Below, piece by piece: positions 10,071 through 19,347 of a stretch of 64,000 nucleotides of DNA. A model generated the notes under the pieces. That model was not told the DNA's origin, ran no database searches, and saw only the letters and a program-made list of their open reading frames with translations. A program made the position numbers and the translations under genes. Each line of letters opens with the position of its first letter. The stretch's first letter is position 1. Source of the stretch: AP-15 sp963788085. GTDB lineage: Bacteria > Pseudomonadota > Alphaproteobacteria > ATCC43930 > CGMCC-115725. The stretch covers positions 1 to 64,000 of the forward strand of contig CAWBFS010000072.1 of assembly GCA_963788085.1 (NCBI GenBank). The letters are read 5' to 3'.

Positions 10071-10928
10071 TCACCGAACGCGCTTGAACACCAGCTGATG
10101 GCAGCCGAATGAACTGTTCTCGCGGATCTTGACCGGCTCGAAACCGTCACGCCGGTAAAACTCAGCGATATCCCCGATGGATGCGTATTCGTAGGGGTAG
10201 CCGCCGACCCAATCGATGACATCATGTAGCCAGCTCATCCCGCGCCCGCTGCTCGCGCTGGTTAGCTCCCGAAAATATGTCCTCAACTCTCCCGAACGGA
10301 TAGCGCCAGCGAGCGATCTCAGCTCCTGTGGCATCCAGACATAAATCGGCGTAAAATGGGCGAAGTACTTGCGGCAGCGCGTTGTACCGGCGTTTTCGCT
10401 CCAGCCACGACCGGCTGAGTTCGCCACAGTCGTTATAGATGGCGATGAACAACAACCCGCCCGGTCTTTACGATCGGTTTTAAATTGCCCATCGCCCGCC
10501 ACATCGCACCCGTGTGGTGCAGGACACCCCAAGAGTAAACGACGTCGAATTGGCCGAGCCCCGCGAGATACTCCGAGTTCGAGCACCGAACCCTGCTCGA
10601 TAGTCCAAAACGGGTCGTCCGGCAGATAGCGGCGGCGCAGCTCCTCGGTACAGGCGACGCTTTGACCGTCGTAATCGAATGAGGTAACGGTGGCCCCGAG
10701 GCGGCGGGCGGCGAGCGAGGATAGACCCGAGCCGCTCCCGACATCCAAAAAGGATCTGCCAGCGAGTGATTTTTCTCCGAGAAATTCGATCAAATTATTT
10801 TCTGCCTCGGCGATCCGGGCCTGGTTCAACCGTTTCAAAAAACTCGCCCAGTTCCGGCCAAAACTAAAGCGCCTGCCTGCGGTTACCTCGCGCTCATGCT
10901 GCGTAGCAATATGATTAATGGCCGACAT
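10071..10928 (-). CDS. SAM-dependent methyltransferase (three frameshifts)
   Basis: Class I methyltransferase. The ATG at 10928 (MSAINHIATQHER) is preferred over the TTG at 10952. Motif I is FLDVGSGSGLSSLAA with the acidic loop SFDYDGQS. After GSVLE the correct sequence moves to a second frame (YLAGLGQFDVVYSWGVLHHT), near 10455 to a third (LFIAIYNDCGELSRSW), and near 10345 back to the first (MPQELRSLAGAIRSGE). All three shifts go the same way, so the total stays a multiple of three. Repaired, it resembles methyltransferases of about 285 residues common in glycan clusters. It lies upstream of the GT4 gene, separated by 37 bases. The acceptor is unknown. Confidence 0.82.
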   Translation of the reverse strand: MSAINHIATQHEREVTAGRRFSFGRNWASFLKRLNQARIAEAENNLIEFLGEKSLAGRSFLDVGSGSGLSSLAARRLGATVTSFDYDGQSVACTEELRRRYLPDDPFWTIEQGSVLELGVSRGARPIRRRLLLGCPAPHGCDVAGDGQFKTDRKDRAGCCSSPSITTVANSAGRGWSENAGTTRCRKYFAHFTPIYVWMPQELRSLAGAIRSGELRTYFRELTSASSGRGMSWLHDVIDWVGGYPYEYASIGDIAEFYRRDGFEPVKIRENSSFGCHQLVFKRVR

Positions 10929-10952
10929 GCCGGTCCACCCGTTCCTGCTCAA

Positions 10953-11627
10953 ATTGACCCAACTTCAAGTTCGATTGATAGCTATCATCGCCCGTTTATA
11001 TTCATCTTCGATTAATGAGCCCGCTGTTCCGTCGTCCAAAAAATCAACAAATTGACCTTCCACTGAAGCTACGGAGATGCACGAATGCTGGAATTTCGTG
11101 CCAGTTTCGTCCGCCGCAGATTGCCTTTAGGGGAGGCCCCGCCTTGAGAGCCAACGAAGCTCGCCGCCGCAGACCCTGGCAAAGCGCCGTGATCTGAATT
11201 GATCCTTTGCCCGGGCAAAGTTGGCGCGGACGGGGTCGAGGCGGCGCGAATCATCGGGCAGCAGCAGGCGTATCGCCCTCGGGCTGGGATCGTATAACAA
11301 GGAGTGTGCGATACATCGACGCCCTCTGCCGCCGAATATGGGCGAGAGTAACGCCCATCTATAGGATCACTATGGGTGGTGTGCGTCATCTGCCAGGAAC
11401 GACATCAGGGTGTGCCAGCCCAGCTAGATCAAGAAGCCTGATAATTTACGTTAAAGGGAATTTGTTAAGGAATTTTAAACAATAGACGCGATCCGATTTG
11501 GCTGGTCACATGACGCTTTATTATTACCAATTTTGAAAGCCTGCCAGGGCTGGAACAATCCCTCCAAGGGAGCGCAGAAGTGTGTCGATGAAGCCATGAA
11601 ACCGAACGGGAATTCACTGCGCGCACA
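10953..11627. other. divergent intergenic region, no gene seen
   Basis: This 675-base gap separates the minus-strand methyltransferase from the plus-strand phosphatase gene and should hold promoters for both. An AT-rich patch at about 11450-11480 has several TTAA blocks, one pair six bases apart. That is close to but not the TTAA-N7-TTAA consensus of CtrA. I see no coding sequence, RNA gene or terminator that I can defend. Confidence 0.4.
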
Positions 11628-12215
11628 ATGCCTTTGTGGGGGTGGGATCCCGCGGGAGTGCGGTCAAGCTTTGGCAGTTACCGTGGGCTCATACGCCTCG
11701 CGCTGGCGTGGCTCGAAAACCTGACTGGGCGATATCGCCAATTTAAGCAAATCCGCTGGGAGAGGGTGGCTCGGCTCGTCTTCGTATGCCACGGCAACAT
11801 CTGCCGCAGCCCCTATGCCGAAGGGCGTGCCGTGAGTTTCGGTCTGCCCGCTGCCTCTTTCGGGCTTTCAGCCGGTTCCGGCGCACCTGCCGACCCGAGC
11901 GCGTGCAGGATTGCCGCTCGCCGGGGGATCGAACTAGTTCGGCACTGCGCCTGCGATGCTGTGGATTTCGAACTGCGAGCCGGTGACTTGCTGGTCGTCA
12001 TGGAACCGCGGCAAGCGCGAAGAATTTGGGGACGCTTGCCACCGGGAAGCTGCCAATTGACCTTGCTCGGCCTGTGGAGCCGGCCCCCCCGTCCGCATAT
12101 TCACGACCCTCACAGACTGAGTGAAGCGTATTGGGAGCGATGCTTCGACGTCATCGATTTTGCCGTGCAGACAATCGCCGATCGGATGCGTGCGAGCCCG
12201 CCCGATGACGGATGA
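11628..12215 (+). CDS. low-molecular-weight protein-tyrosine phosphatase
   Basis: Wzb/Etp-like phosphatase of 195 residues. The P-loop LVFVCHGNICRSPYAE has the nucleophile Cys54, Arg60 and Ser61 of the CX5RS motif. The general-acid Asp is in IHDPHRLSEAYW near the C-terminus. An extra 45-residue N-terminus (GLIRLALAWLENLTGRYRQF) is common in versions from glycan loci. In such loci these enzymes dephosphorylate tyrosine kinases that control polymer export; no such kinase lies in this window. The next gene starts 11 bases before this stop, so the two are translationally coupled. The exact start is uncertain; the ATG at 11628 is the first in frame that includes the conserved extension. Confidence 0.9.
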   Translation: MPLWGWDPAGVRSSFGSYRGLIRLALAWLENLTGRYRQFKQIRWERVARLVFVCHGNICRSPYAEGRAVSFGLPAASFGLSAGSGAPADPSACRIAARRGIELVRHCACDAVDFELRAGDLLVVMEPRQARRIWGRLPPGSCQLTLLGLWSRPPRPHIHDPHRLSEAYWERCFDVIDFAVQTIADRMRASPPDDG

Positions 12216-13467
12216 AGCAAAGTTGCCGCCTGCCATCTTGCTGGGCGCAGATACGCCTGTGGGTCTTACGATCATACGCGATCTCGGCGAGCATGGGGTC
12301 CCGGTCCATGCCGTCGCGCGATCGCGGGAGGGCATTGGCCTCTATTCGAAATGGGCCACACGAGGTTACCTCCGTCCTCCCGATGAGGGTTCGACGATTG
12401 AACTTCTGAACCGGATTGCTGCCGAGCATGGCGCGCAGTTTCTGCTCGCGATCGCCGAGCGAGATCTGCTGGTCATCCGCGCAGCCGCCGACGCGGGCCG
12501 TTTGGTGGGCCTGCGTGCCCTGGTGCCGGCGGCGGCCCAGCTCGGAATGGTGCTCGACAAGTCGGCTACCTACGCCGCTGCCAGAGAGGTCGGGGTTCCA
12601 GTCCCGGCGACATGGCAGCCCGGAGATGGTCCAACGATCGAGGCCCCTCCGCACGAGCTGACGTTTCCATGCGTCCTCAAATGGCGCGATCCGGAGAACC
12701 TCGGCCATGCGCTCGCCGAGCTCGGCATTCCCGTCCTGAAGGCGGAGTATTGTCACGATCGCACGGAACTCAAACGCGCGCTGGCGCGCTATGAGCCCTA
12801 TGGGCGGTACCCGCTGGTCCAGGCATTCTGTCCGGGCGCCGGTCTCGGTCACATGATCTTCTTTCATCGCGGTGAAGCGCTGTTGCGGCTGCAGCATCGC
12901 CGTATCGCGGAGTGGCCGCCGGAAGGCGGAGTCTCGACCGTGTGCGAAAGCCTGCCGCTCTCGGTTAATGCGGAGCTGTTTGTCAAGTCCGAAGCCCTGC
13001 TGAAGCGGATCGGTTGGGAGGGGGCTGCCATGGTCGAATATCGGCTGGATGCGCGCACTGGAACGGTCGGCCTGATGGAGATCAACGGGCGATTCTGGGG
13101 AAGTTTGCCGCTGGCCTATCACGCGAGAGTGCCGTTTGCCTGGTATACTTACGCAGTTTTGGGTCTGGGGATACGCCCGCACCCGCCGCGCTATCGTGCT
13201 CGGATAAGGTGCCGTTATATGATGCCGGAAACGCGACGCATTCTGACCCTATTGCGATGCCGCGGCCGCTTGAAAAATCGCGAGGTGGCTTCCGTTCCCG
13301 GCGAGATCTGCGAATATTTCCGTCAGTTTTTTAGCCCGAGGAGCCGGTACTACGTACTCACCTTTCGCGACCCAGCTCCTTTTCTGGCAGATATGATGTT
13401 CGTTATCGGGCGGATATGGCGCCGCTATGTGCGATCGCGGGGTGGTTCGGTCGCGGCGCGGTCTTGA
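12205..13467 (+). CDS. ATP-grasp carboxylate-amine ligase-like protein
   Basis: ATP-grasp protein of 420 residues starting MTDEAKLPPAILLGADTPVG at 12205, inside the end of the phosphatase gene. It has a pre-ATP-grasp Rossmann domain (PAILLGADTPVGLTIIRDLG), an ATP-binding lid with the conserved LKWRDPENLG, and the metal-binding core GLMEINGRFWGSLPLA. The family resembles carbamoyl-phosphate-synthase-type ligases found beside polysaccharide genes. They probably join a carboxyl group to an amine on a sugar or peptide. The phosphatase/ATP-grasp pair is embedded on the plus strand in an otherwise minus-strand island. The substrate cannot be inferred. Confidence 0.8.
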   Translation: MTDEAKLPPAILLGADTPVGLTIIRDLGEHGVPVHAVARSREGIGLYSKWATRGYLRPPDEGSTIELLNRIAAEHGAQFLLAIAERDLLVIRAAADAGRLVGLRALVPAAAQLGMVLDKSATYAAAREVGVPVPATWQPGDGPTIEAPPHELTFPCVLKWRDPENLGHALAELGIPVLKAEYCHDRTELKRALARYEPYGRYPLVQAFCPGAGLGHMIFFHRGEALLRLQHRRIAEWPPEGGVSTVCESLPLSVNAELFVKSEALLKRIGWEGAAMVEYRLDARTGTVGLMEINGRFWGSLPLAYHARVPFAWYTYAVLGLGIRPHPPRYRARIRCRYMMPETRRILTLLRCRGRLKNREVASVPGEICEYFRQFFSPRSRYYVLTFRDPAPFLADMMFVIGRIWRRYVRSRGGSVAARS

Positions 13468-13489
13468 AAGGCTCGAGGGGCTCAGTACC

Positions 13490-14494
13490 TCAGTACCACC
13501 AGATCCGGTCGTTTATTCCATTCTCGAGCATCCGCGCCATCGCCCTTCCACGAGATACCGAGACCACCGGGCGCTCGGTCGCCCTGCTGTCTGCGCCATC
13601 GTCGCTTATCGCCGAAATCGGTGTGGTGATGAATTCATCCTCATGTTGTTTGAGGTATTTGAGCACCGCTCTGAGCCGGCCCTGGTTGGCCCGATTCCGC
13701 CGCAGGCTGGTATAGCGGAAATCCGTTTTCTTGATGTACTCCTGGGGGTGCGTCAGGATGAGTACGGGTGAGAGTTGATGTGCATGCGCCTGGTGCAAAA
13801 CGGAGATAATCTCGGCGGCTGAACACGCCGTAATACACAGAGCGCGAAGCCGGTCCCTGCCGCCGCCGATCCGGTAACTGTAGCAAAACACCGGCAGCTC
13901 CAATATCCGCCCGACCCGATGCTTGCCGCCGAGGAGCACGAAGCTGTCACCCGGAGGGCAACAGATCGGCACCGCTACGCTTGAGCTCAGGCGCAGACCG
14001 GATTGAGCAGCCACTCGAAATACGCTTTCGTCGACCTGAAAATTGCCGGTCCGAACCGCGACCGGAGCCGGCACTCCCCAACGCGAAAACACCGACAGGC
14101 CGAATTCGAAGAAATGACAGAGTTCGGCGTCAGTTCGGCCGGCGCAAGAGTTGTTCGGCGCGGGCTTGGGCCCTTCGGTCTTTTCGTAATGCAGCCAGCA
14201 TGGATGCAAATGGAGCTGCACATCGTGTCCCGCAGCCGCGATCCTGCGGGCGATCCCCCCCATCGGCTGGTCCCCGAAATAGGCGGTTTGCAGTGTCTCG
14301 ACAAAGAAAGTCGCGCGCACCCCGAACTCTGCAAGGCTATCCAGAAGAAAACCCAGCCCCTGTTCCTTTCCGCCGACTGAGCCCAGAACAATGGGTTCGG
14401 CGACGGGGGTCAGTGCGGGATCTTCAAAATTGCCGCCGATGCTGAATTCGGTGTCGATCGTGATGCAGACTTCGATAGGTTTTCGGGTATTCAT
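13490..14494 (-). CDS. polysaccharide deacetylase-like protein (WalW-type)
   Basis: Distant NodB-fold protein of 334 residues, start at 14494 (MNTRKPIEVCITIDTE). The first metal motif is IDTE rather than the canonical DD, and the histidine motif is HDVQLHLHPCW. This pattern is typical of the WalW-like branch of sugar deacetylases in surface-polysaccharide loci. The C-terminal half has VRTGNFQVDESVFRVA and LILTHPQEY. It is convergent with the ATP-grasp gene (23-base gap). The enzyme may act on the lipid-linked or nascent glycan. Activity on N-acetyl groups is inference from the fold only. Confidence 0.78.
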   Translation of the reverse strand: MNTRKPIEVCITIDTEFSIGGNFEDPALTPVAEPIVLGSVGGKEQGLGFLLDSLAEFGVRATFFVETLQTAYFGDQPMGGIARRIAAAGHDVQLHLHPCWLHYEKTEGPKPAPNNSCAGRTDAELCHFFEFGLSVFSRWGVPAPVAVRTGNFQVDESVFRVAAQSGLRLSSSVAVPICCPPGDSFVLLGGKHRVGRILELPVFCYSYRIGGGRDRLRALCITACSAAEIISVLHQAHAHQLSPVLILTHPQEYIKKTDFRYTSLRRNRANQGRLRAVLKYLKQHEDEFITTPISAISDDGADSRATERPVVSVSRGRAMARMLENGINDRIWWY

Positions 14495-14542
14495 GTGCTT
14501 GGCCGGTATAGTTCGCGTGCGGTTCTGCCGAGGCAACCGGCT

Positions 14543-16252
14543 TTACAATTGCTGAGCTGAGCGCTGCGCAAGCCGAGGCTGTGACCGTAACGCAGATTTA
14601 CCTTGGGCCTCGTGGGCACATTCGCGGGTAACAATATAGACCTGCGCCGGTGAGACCTGCCAGACCGAATCTGTGGCATTGAGGGTTGCAGCTGCATAGG
14701 GTGCCGGCAAGACGGAAAGGACGTCTCGTAGTCCGGCGACGACCGACCGACCGAGCCCAAGGTCGCCTCGCTCGAGCGGGCCTAACGGAATCAGGCATCG
14801 GCGCAATGTTTCCGAGAGAGGTGCCTCCTTTGTAGCGTCCGGCCAAATCCGCATTTGTGGATCGTCGATGAGATAGGCGACGACATCGCCGGCCGAGCCT
14901 TCTCCCGGAGTGACGCCGCTCAAATCCGCCCACGGCCGGATGTCGCCGCTGGCGTCGAGCGAGCCACGAAGCAGACGCTCCACGATGCTCTGCCGTTGCG
15001 CGGTGAGGGGCCCAAACGTCGGCGTGCCGGCGTGAGCCGCGGCGAATACTGCCGCCGCCCGGCCGTTGATCGTGACGAGGCTGACAACCTGCTGTTCGAG
15101 CGCTGAGAGCAGGATGCCAGACACAACCATAGCCCCGCCAAGCAAAACCGCGATGCCGCGGCGCTGCTGCGCCAGAAACCAACCGGCGAGCAGAGCCAGG
15201 GGGATCACGAAAATTTCCATATAGTTGGATTGCTTACGGATGAGCGTGAACGGCGCGAGAGAGGCTGGAACCAGCGAAAATATGATCAACAGCCCGACCG
15301 CCCAGCCCAACACAAACCGGCGTCCGGGTTCCGCGGACCGGCGCAGCATCAGTATGCCTCCCGCCAAGGCCAGCCATCCAAGCAGCCCGGTATGGTACAC
15401 TTTGACAAAAAGATAGCTCAGATATGCCCATGGCGCAGTTTCGCCAAAACTGTGCTCCGCAATAAGGTCACCTATCGCCTCGTGCGCGACACGATAGTGA
15501 TAAAGGGGATCGCCGAGGACGATCCAAAAGAAAACAAGGTCGGCGGCCGCGCACAACGCCCCCCCAAACAAGAACCAGAGCCAGCCGCGCCGCCAGCGTC
15601 TCTCGGAAAGTGCCAGAAACACGAAAAGCAATCCGAAGATGATCACCTCTTCTTTGATCCAAAATACCCATCCCGCCACCACTCCGGCTAAGAAATACAA
15701 CTCGGACCTATCTTCCCTTTCGGCAAAATAGAATACGATCAGCGAAGCAGCGATGAATAAAGCGAGGTAAGGATCGGGATTGAGGCTGCCGGCGAGCGTG
15801 ACATCGAGGGGCAGGACGGCCAAGGACAGTGCCGACCACATAGCGGCACGGCGTCCCCAAAGATGATAAGCAAAGCAATAGGCGAGGAGTATGATGCCGA
15901 GGGAGCAGATGAAAAAGAGTCCCGCGGCGCCGACCACGCCGTTTCCGAACAGCTCGATCGACAGCGCCTGAAAGCCGTTGATCCCATAACGCACCGCTCC
16001 GAGATAGGTCGAATGCGGAAACTGTCCCTCGAGCAGCCGGTAGGCCTGCGAGATGTATACGATTTCGTCGGTGCCCAGACCGCGTGAAAAGAACGCTATC
16101 CGCAGAGCGGCCGCGAAGATCAGAATGATAGCCGCACTGAGCCCATCGGCTCTCACCCCGGTTACAGTCGGTGACTTGGCGGCTTCGAACACTGCAACAG
16201 TCCCTTCCGCGCGTGGAATTTTTAACTGACCGGTCCGAGGATCGCTCGCCAA
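14543..16252 (-). CDS. GT39-like membrane glycosyltransferase
   Basis: A 569-residue integral membrane protein of the GT-C class (PMT_2/ArnT-like). After the first membrane segment (LSAAIILIFAAALRIAFF) comes the extracytoplasmic acidic motif LGTDEIVYISQAYRLLEGQ, the expected position of the catalytic Asp-Glu pair. About ten further membrane segments follow, then a soluble C-terminal domain of roughly 180 residues. Such enzymes use polyprenyl-phosphate sugars and modify lipids, glycans or proteins in the periplasm. It fits with the DPM-like GT2 gene two genes upstream, which could make the polyprenyl-phosphate donor. The frame is intact. Confidence 0.82.
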   Translation of the reverse strand: MASDPRTGQLKIPRAEGTVAVFEAAKSPTVTGVRADGLSAAIILIFAAALRIAFFSRGLGTDEIVYISQAYRLLEGQFPHSTYLGAVRYGINGFQALSIELFGNGVVGAAGLFFICSLGIILLAYCFAYHLWGRRAAMWSALSLAVLPLDVTLAGSLNPDPYLALFIAASLIVFYFAEREDRSELYFLAGVVAGWVFWIKEEVIIFGLLFVFLALSERRWRRGWLWFLFGGALCAAADLVFFWIVLGDPLYHYRVAHEAIGDLIAEHSFGETAPWAYLSYLFVKVYHTGLLGWLALAGGILMLRRSAEPGRRFVLGWAVGLLIIFSLVPASLAPFTLIRKQSNYMEIFVIPLALLAGWFLAQQRRGIAVLLGGAMVVSGILLSALEQQVVSLVTINGRAAAVFAAAHAGTPTFGPLTAQRQSIVERLLRGSLDASGDIRPWADLSGVTPGEGSAGDVVAYLIDDPQMRIWPDATKEAPLSETLRRCLIPLGPLERGDLGLGRSVVAGLRDVLSVLPAPYAAATLNATDSVWQVSPAQVYIVTRECAHEAQGKSALRSQPRLAQRSAQQL

Positions 16253-16281
16253 GCCCGGGTGAAGCTCGTTTCGGCTGACGG

Positions 16282-17199
16282 CTATCGCCCCTTGCGCGCC
16301 ACCAGCAGGCAGCTACTGCCGAACGCCAGCCGCCCGCCTCTGGCAATCCGCCGTGCCTCCAAATCGAGAATTTGGTCGACTGCGCTGGCGGCAATGCCAG
16401 GGAGATTGTGAGCCGCCGCGACGCTCTCGACCGTCGCACTCTGCCGTCTCCCCAAGCGATATGGAATCGCCCGAAGCACGAGGATCGGAACGAGCAGAAA
16501 CATAAATAAATAACTATGGTATTCGGTCACAAAACCGGCTCTCTCCAGCACACGAGAGCACGAACCCACTGTATAGCGCCGAAAGTGACTTACCGTCAAA
16601 TCCTCACTTGAGAAAAGGAAGTTGTAGCTCGGTACTGTGATATAGAGGCGCCCATCGGGCTTCAGTACATCGCGAAAACGGGCAAGCGTTCCGATGTCGT
16701 CCTCGATGTGCTCGAGGACATCGAACAGGCCGAGTGCCGCTATGCTGGACGGTGCGAAGCCGATATCGTCGAAGCTACCGCAAAACACATTCTCCAGACC
16801 ACGCCGATGCGCGATCAGCGCGCCGTCGATGTGCGGCTCGACGGCAATGACCTCGAAGCCTGCATCCCGCAGACCCGACGCAACATATCCGGTCCCGGCG
16901 CCGACGTCGACGATCGCCCCCTGTGGGGGGTAGTGCGATACTGCGGCCGTAATACAGCGGTTGCGGTGTCTGAACCAGAATGAACGTTGCTCGACATCGA
17001 CGAAGCGAGACAGGCCGCCTTCCGGATAGGAGATCTTTGAATGGGTTTCGGGAATCCATAAGCCGTTCTCTTGCCTGCTCAACGAGGCGGGCAGCACGTC
17101 GGGTTGCCTCTGCGCCTTCCTCTCGTCTGGCCTCGGCGAAGCAATGACCCGCGAAATCGGGCCACCAGCTTGTGAGGGATCCGGCTCAGCCAAATTCAT
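16282..17199 (-). CDS. SAM-dependent methyltransferase, class I
   Basis: A 305-residue protein with motif I IVDVGAGTGYVASGLRDAGF, acidic residue in VIAVEPH, and motif IV LGLFDVLEHIEDD. A strongly hydrophobic stretch near residue 235 (SYLFMFLLVPILVLRAI) suggests membrane association, as in methyltransferases that act on polyprenyl-linked sugars. The ATG at 17199 overlaps the end of the GT2 gene by 14 bases; an alternative start lies at 17238. It is probably in one operon with the GT2 and the GT39-like transferase. The acceptor is unknown. Confidence 0.85.
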   Translation of the reverse strand: MNLAEPDPSQAGGPISRVIASPRPDERKAQRQPDVLPASLSRQENGLWIPETHSKISYPEGGLSRFVDVEQRSFWFRHRNRCITAAVSHYPPQGAIVDVGAGTGYVASGLRDAGFEVIAVEPHIDGALIAHRRGLENVFCGSFDDIGFAPSSIAALGLFDVLEHIEDDIGTLARFRDVLKPDGRLYITVPSYNFLFSSEDLTVSHFRRYTVGSCSRVLERAGFVTEYHSYLFMFLLVPILVLRAIPYRLGRRQSATVESVAAAHNLPGIAASAVDQILDLEARRIARGGRLAFGSSCLLVARKGR

Positions 17200-18262
17200 C
17201 GCCGCTTTCGAGGCGGGCGCCGGCGGCGACTGTCGCAAATCGGAAACCGGGCCGGGTCTCCGGGCCGGGCGTGGCGTCGCCCTGGTCTCGCCAGATGGCG
17301 GCGATCAAGAAGGGCGGCTGTCCCCGGGCATAGCGCTGCGTCTGCATCACCTCTCGCCAGATCACCGCCAACAGCATGACCAGAAAGGAGGTAAACGCGA
17401 TCGTGATCGGCGCCGAGATCGCCCTAGCAGGCTCGGCGAACCCCAGCAGGCTCGATATATACAAAGCCACTCCGATGAACATCCCGAGCATGCCGATGGT
17501 GAGCAGCACTTGAGTGATCTTCTTGGAATGGATAAGAAAATCTAGGTTGTATTGAATTAATGAAATTAGGTTCCATTTGCTGGCGCCGTAGCGGCGGCGG
17601 AATTGGGTAATCGGCAGTTCGACGCAGGACCGCGCGTTGATGTAAAGCGCCGGTGTATTGTAATGCACATAGCCGAAGCCGTCGGTCATCATGTCGAGGA
17701 GACGGGCGTTGAATAAGCGGTAGGCGCTTCCGAAATCGCGGATACGCTCGCCGGTGAGATAGCGGTTCACACGATTGCCGACCCAAGTGACGGCAAGACG
17801 GAAATTAGTTTCCTCGCGGCGATCTCGATAGGTCGCTACGAGATCGTGACCATTGGCGATCTCTGCGACGAGCCGGCGGATGTCTTGCGGGTCGTGCTGG
17901 AGATCGCCGTCCAGCATGACGATCCAATCGCCGCGCGCGACACTCATGCCGGCGCCCAAAGCCGCGACTTGGCCGTAGTTTCGGTAGAGTTCGACAATGC
18001 GAAGGCCGGGCGCGTGGCCGATCGCACTCTTCAAGCGGGCGAGAGTGCGATCGGTCGATCCGTCGTCGACCATGACGATCTCAGAGCTGAACTCGAGAGA
18101 GGAAAGCACCAGGGCCAGTTTGTCCAGCAGCTCGGGAATGACCTCCTCTTCGTTATACACCGTACACACGACGCTCAGCGCGGGTCTCGCCGGCGGCGGC
18201 CGGGGTGAGGTTCGGAGGGCGACATTCGCCTCGACCGACATCTCTTGCGTCGCGCCGATCAT
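17186..18262 (-). CDS. GT2 polyprenyl-phosphate glycosyltransferase (DPM1/GtrB-like)
   Basis: GT-A enzyme of 358 residues. Motifs are LSVVCTVYNEEEVIPELLDK at the N-terminus, IVMVDDGSTDRT, and the metal-binding MLDGDLQHDP. Two membrane helices follow around residues 240-310 (VLLTIGMLGMFIGVALYI and ITIAFTSFLVMLLAVIW), the GtrB/ArnC arrangement. It should make a polyprenyl-phosphate sugar at the cytoplasmic face. That is the donor type used by GT39-like enzymes, one of which is encoded two genes downstream. The tail of about 50 residues is variable. It starts 9 bases after the epimerase gene. Confidence 0.88.
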   Translation of the reverse strand: MIGATQEMSVEANVALRTSPRPPPARPALSVVCTVYNEEEVIPELLDKLALVLSSLEFSSEIVMVDDGSTDRTLARLKSAIGHAPGLRIVELYRNYGQVAALGAGMSVARGDWIVMLDGDLQHDPQDIRRLVAEIANGHDLVATYRDRREETNFRLAVTWVGNRVNRYLTGERIRDFGSAYRLFNARLLDMMTDGFGYVHYNTPALYINARSCVELPITQFRRRYGASKWNLISLIQYNLDFLIHSKKITQVLLTIGMLGMFIGVALYISSLLGFAEPARAISAPITIAFTSFLVMLLAVIWREVMQTQRYARGQPPFLIAAIWRDQGDATPGPETRPGFRFATVAAGARLESGDEFG

Positions 18263-18271
18263 CTCCTCCGC

Positions 18272-19300
18272 CTAGAGAATGCGGCCACGCAACGTGAGCT
18301 CGTTGATCCGTCGCTCCCATTCGAGGAGCGAACGATACCATTGGAGCGTGTAGCAAGTCGGATCCTCGCCGGCGATGTCGCCACGCTCCAGCGCCTGCTT
18401 GATCTCGACAATTCCCTCGTGAACACGGATCGACGGCTCGAAGCCGAGGCGCTGCCTTATCTTCGCGAAGGACAGATTGTAGGTGCGTTTGTCCGGATCG
18501 TCGGGGATCCGGTGCACCGTCACATGCGGGATCACATCGAGAACGAACTGGGCAAGGTGACGGATCTGATAATTCATCTCGTCGCTGCCGACGTTGAAAA
18601 CCTCGCCGGCGACCCGCTCCGCTTCCTCTTCCGCGCCGAGAAGGAGAGCCTGCACGACATCGTTGATGTGGACAAACGGTCGCCACTGCTCGCCGGAGCC
18701 CATGACGTAAATCACCCGCTCCTTCCAGGCGCGCAGAGTCATGATGTTGACGGCCAGGTCGAAGCGCATGCGCGGCGCGAGGCCGAACACCGTGGAATTG
18801 CGAAAGATCACGGTTTCGAACTCGGGACCTGCGAGGTTTCCCAACGCCTCCTCTACGCGCAACTTGCTTTCGGCGTAAAGAGACTGCGGCCTGCACTCGT
18901 CGTTCTCGGTCAACCGTTCGCGAACGCCGTGGCCATAGACCGAAGCAGAGCTCGAGTAGACGTATCGCCTGACACCGGCCTCCTTTGCCAGCCGCGCCAA
19001 GCGGATGCCGCCGCCGCAGTTGATCGAGCGCGTCAGCTCTCGATCGATCTCCGCGGACGCGTCGTTGCTGAGCCCGGCGAGATCGACGACGATCTCGACA
19101 CCGTTCAAAATCTGCGGATCGAAGTCCCGTATGTCCTCGGCGATAACCGCCGCTCTCTCACTGAGCGCGATCCTGTCGACTCGGTCCTTGCCAAAGAAAA
19201 ACCGATCGAGGGCGATCAGAGAGTGGCCGCGCTCGAGCAGCTTCTTGCAGAGCGGGACGCCGATGTAGCCGCCGGCACCTGCCACCAACACCTTCGCCAT
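18272..19300 (-). CDS. NAD-dependent sugar epimerase/dehydratase
   Basis: Extended short-chain dehydrogenase of 342 residues. The start at 19300 (MAKVLVAGAGGYIGVPLCKK) carries the GxxGxxG nucleotide-binding motif near its N-terminus. The catalytic set is Ser in YVYSSSASVYG and YxxxK in LYAESK. C-terminal residues MGSGEQWRPFVHINDVVQA bind the nucleotide-sugar. It probably interconverts NDP-sugars for the glycan island. The precise reaction (4-epimerase, 4,6-dehydratase or reductase) cannot be told from the sequence alone. It lies between the DegT aminotransferase and the GT2 gene in the same orientation, spaced for an operon. Confidence 0.88.
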   Translation of the reverse strand: MAKVLVAGAGGYIGVPLCKKLLERGHSLIALDRFFFGKDRVDRIALSERAAVIAEDIRDFDPQILNGVEIVVDLAGLSNDASAEIDRELTRSINCGGGIRLARLAKEAGVRRYVYSSSASVYGHGVRERLTENDECRPQSLYAESKLRVEEALGNLAGPEFETVIFRNSTVFGLAPRMRFDLAVNIMTLRAWKERVIYVMGSGEQWRPFVHINDVVQALLLGAEEEAERVAGEVFNVGSDEMNYQIRHLAQFVLDVIPHVTVHRIPDDPDKRTYNLSFAKIRQRLGFEPSIRVHEGIVEIKQALERGDIAGEDPTCYTLQWYRSLLEWERRINELTLRGRIL

Positions 19301-19347
19301 TGACCGTGAACCTCCGTCGGCTCGTCGATGTCGACCGGCGGGACGGC

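Noticed and set aside
11450..11480. CtrA binding site
   Set aside because: TTAA blocks are 6 and 10 bases apart rather than 7, and the region is AT-rich, so the match is weak.
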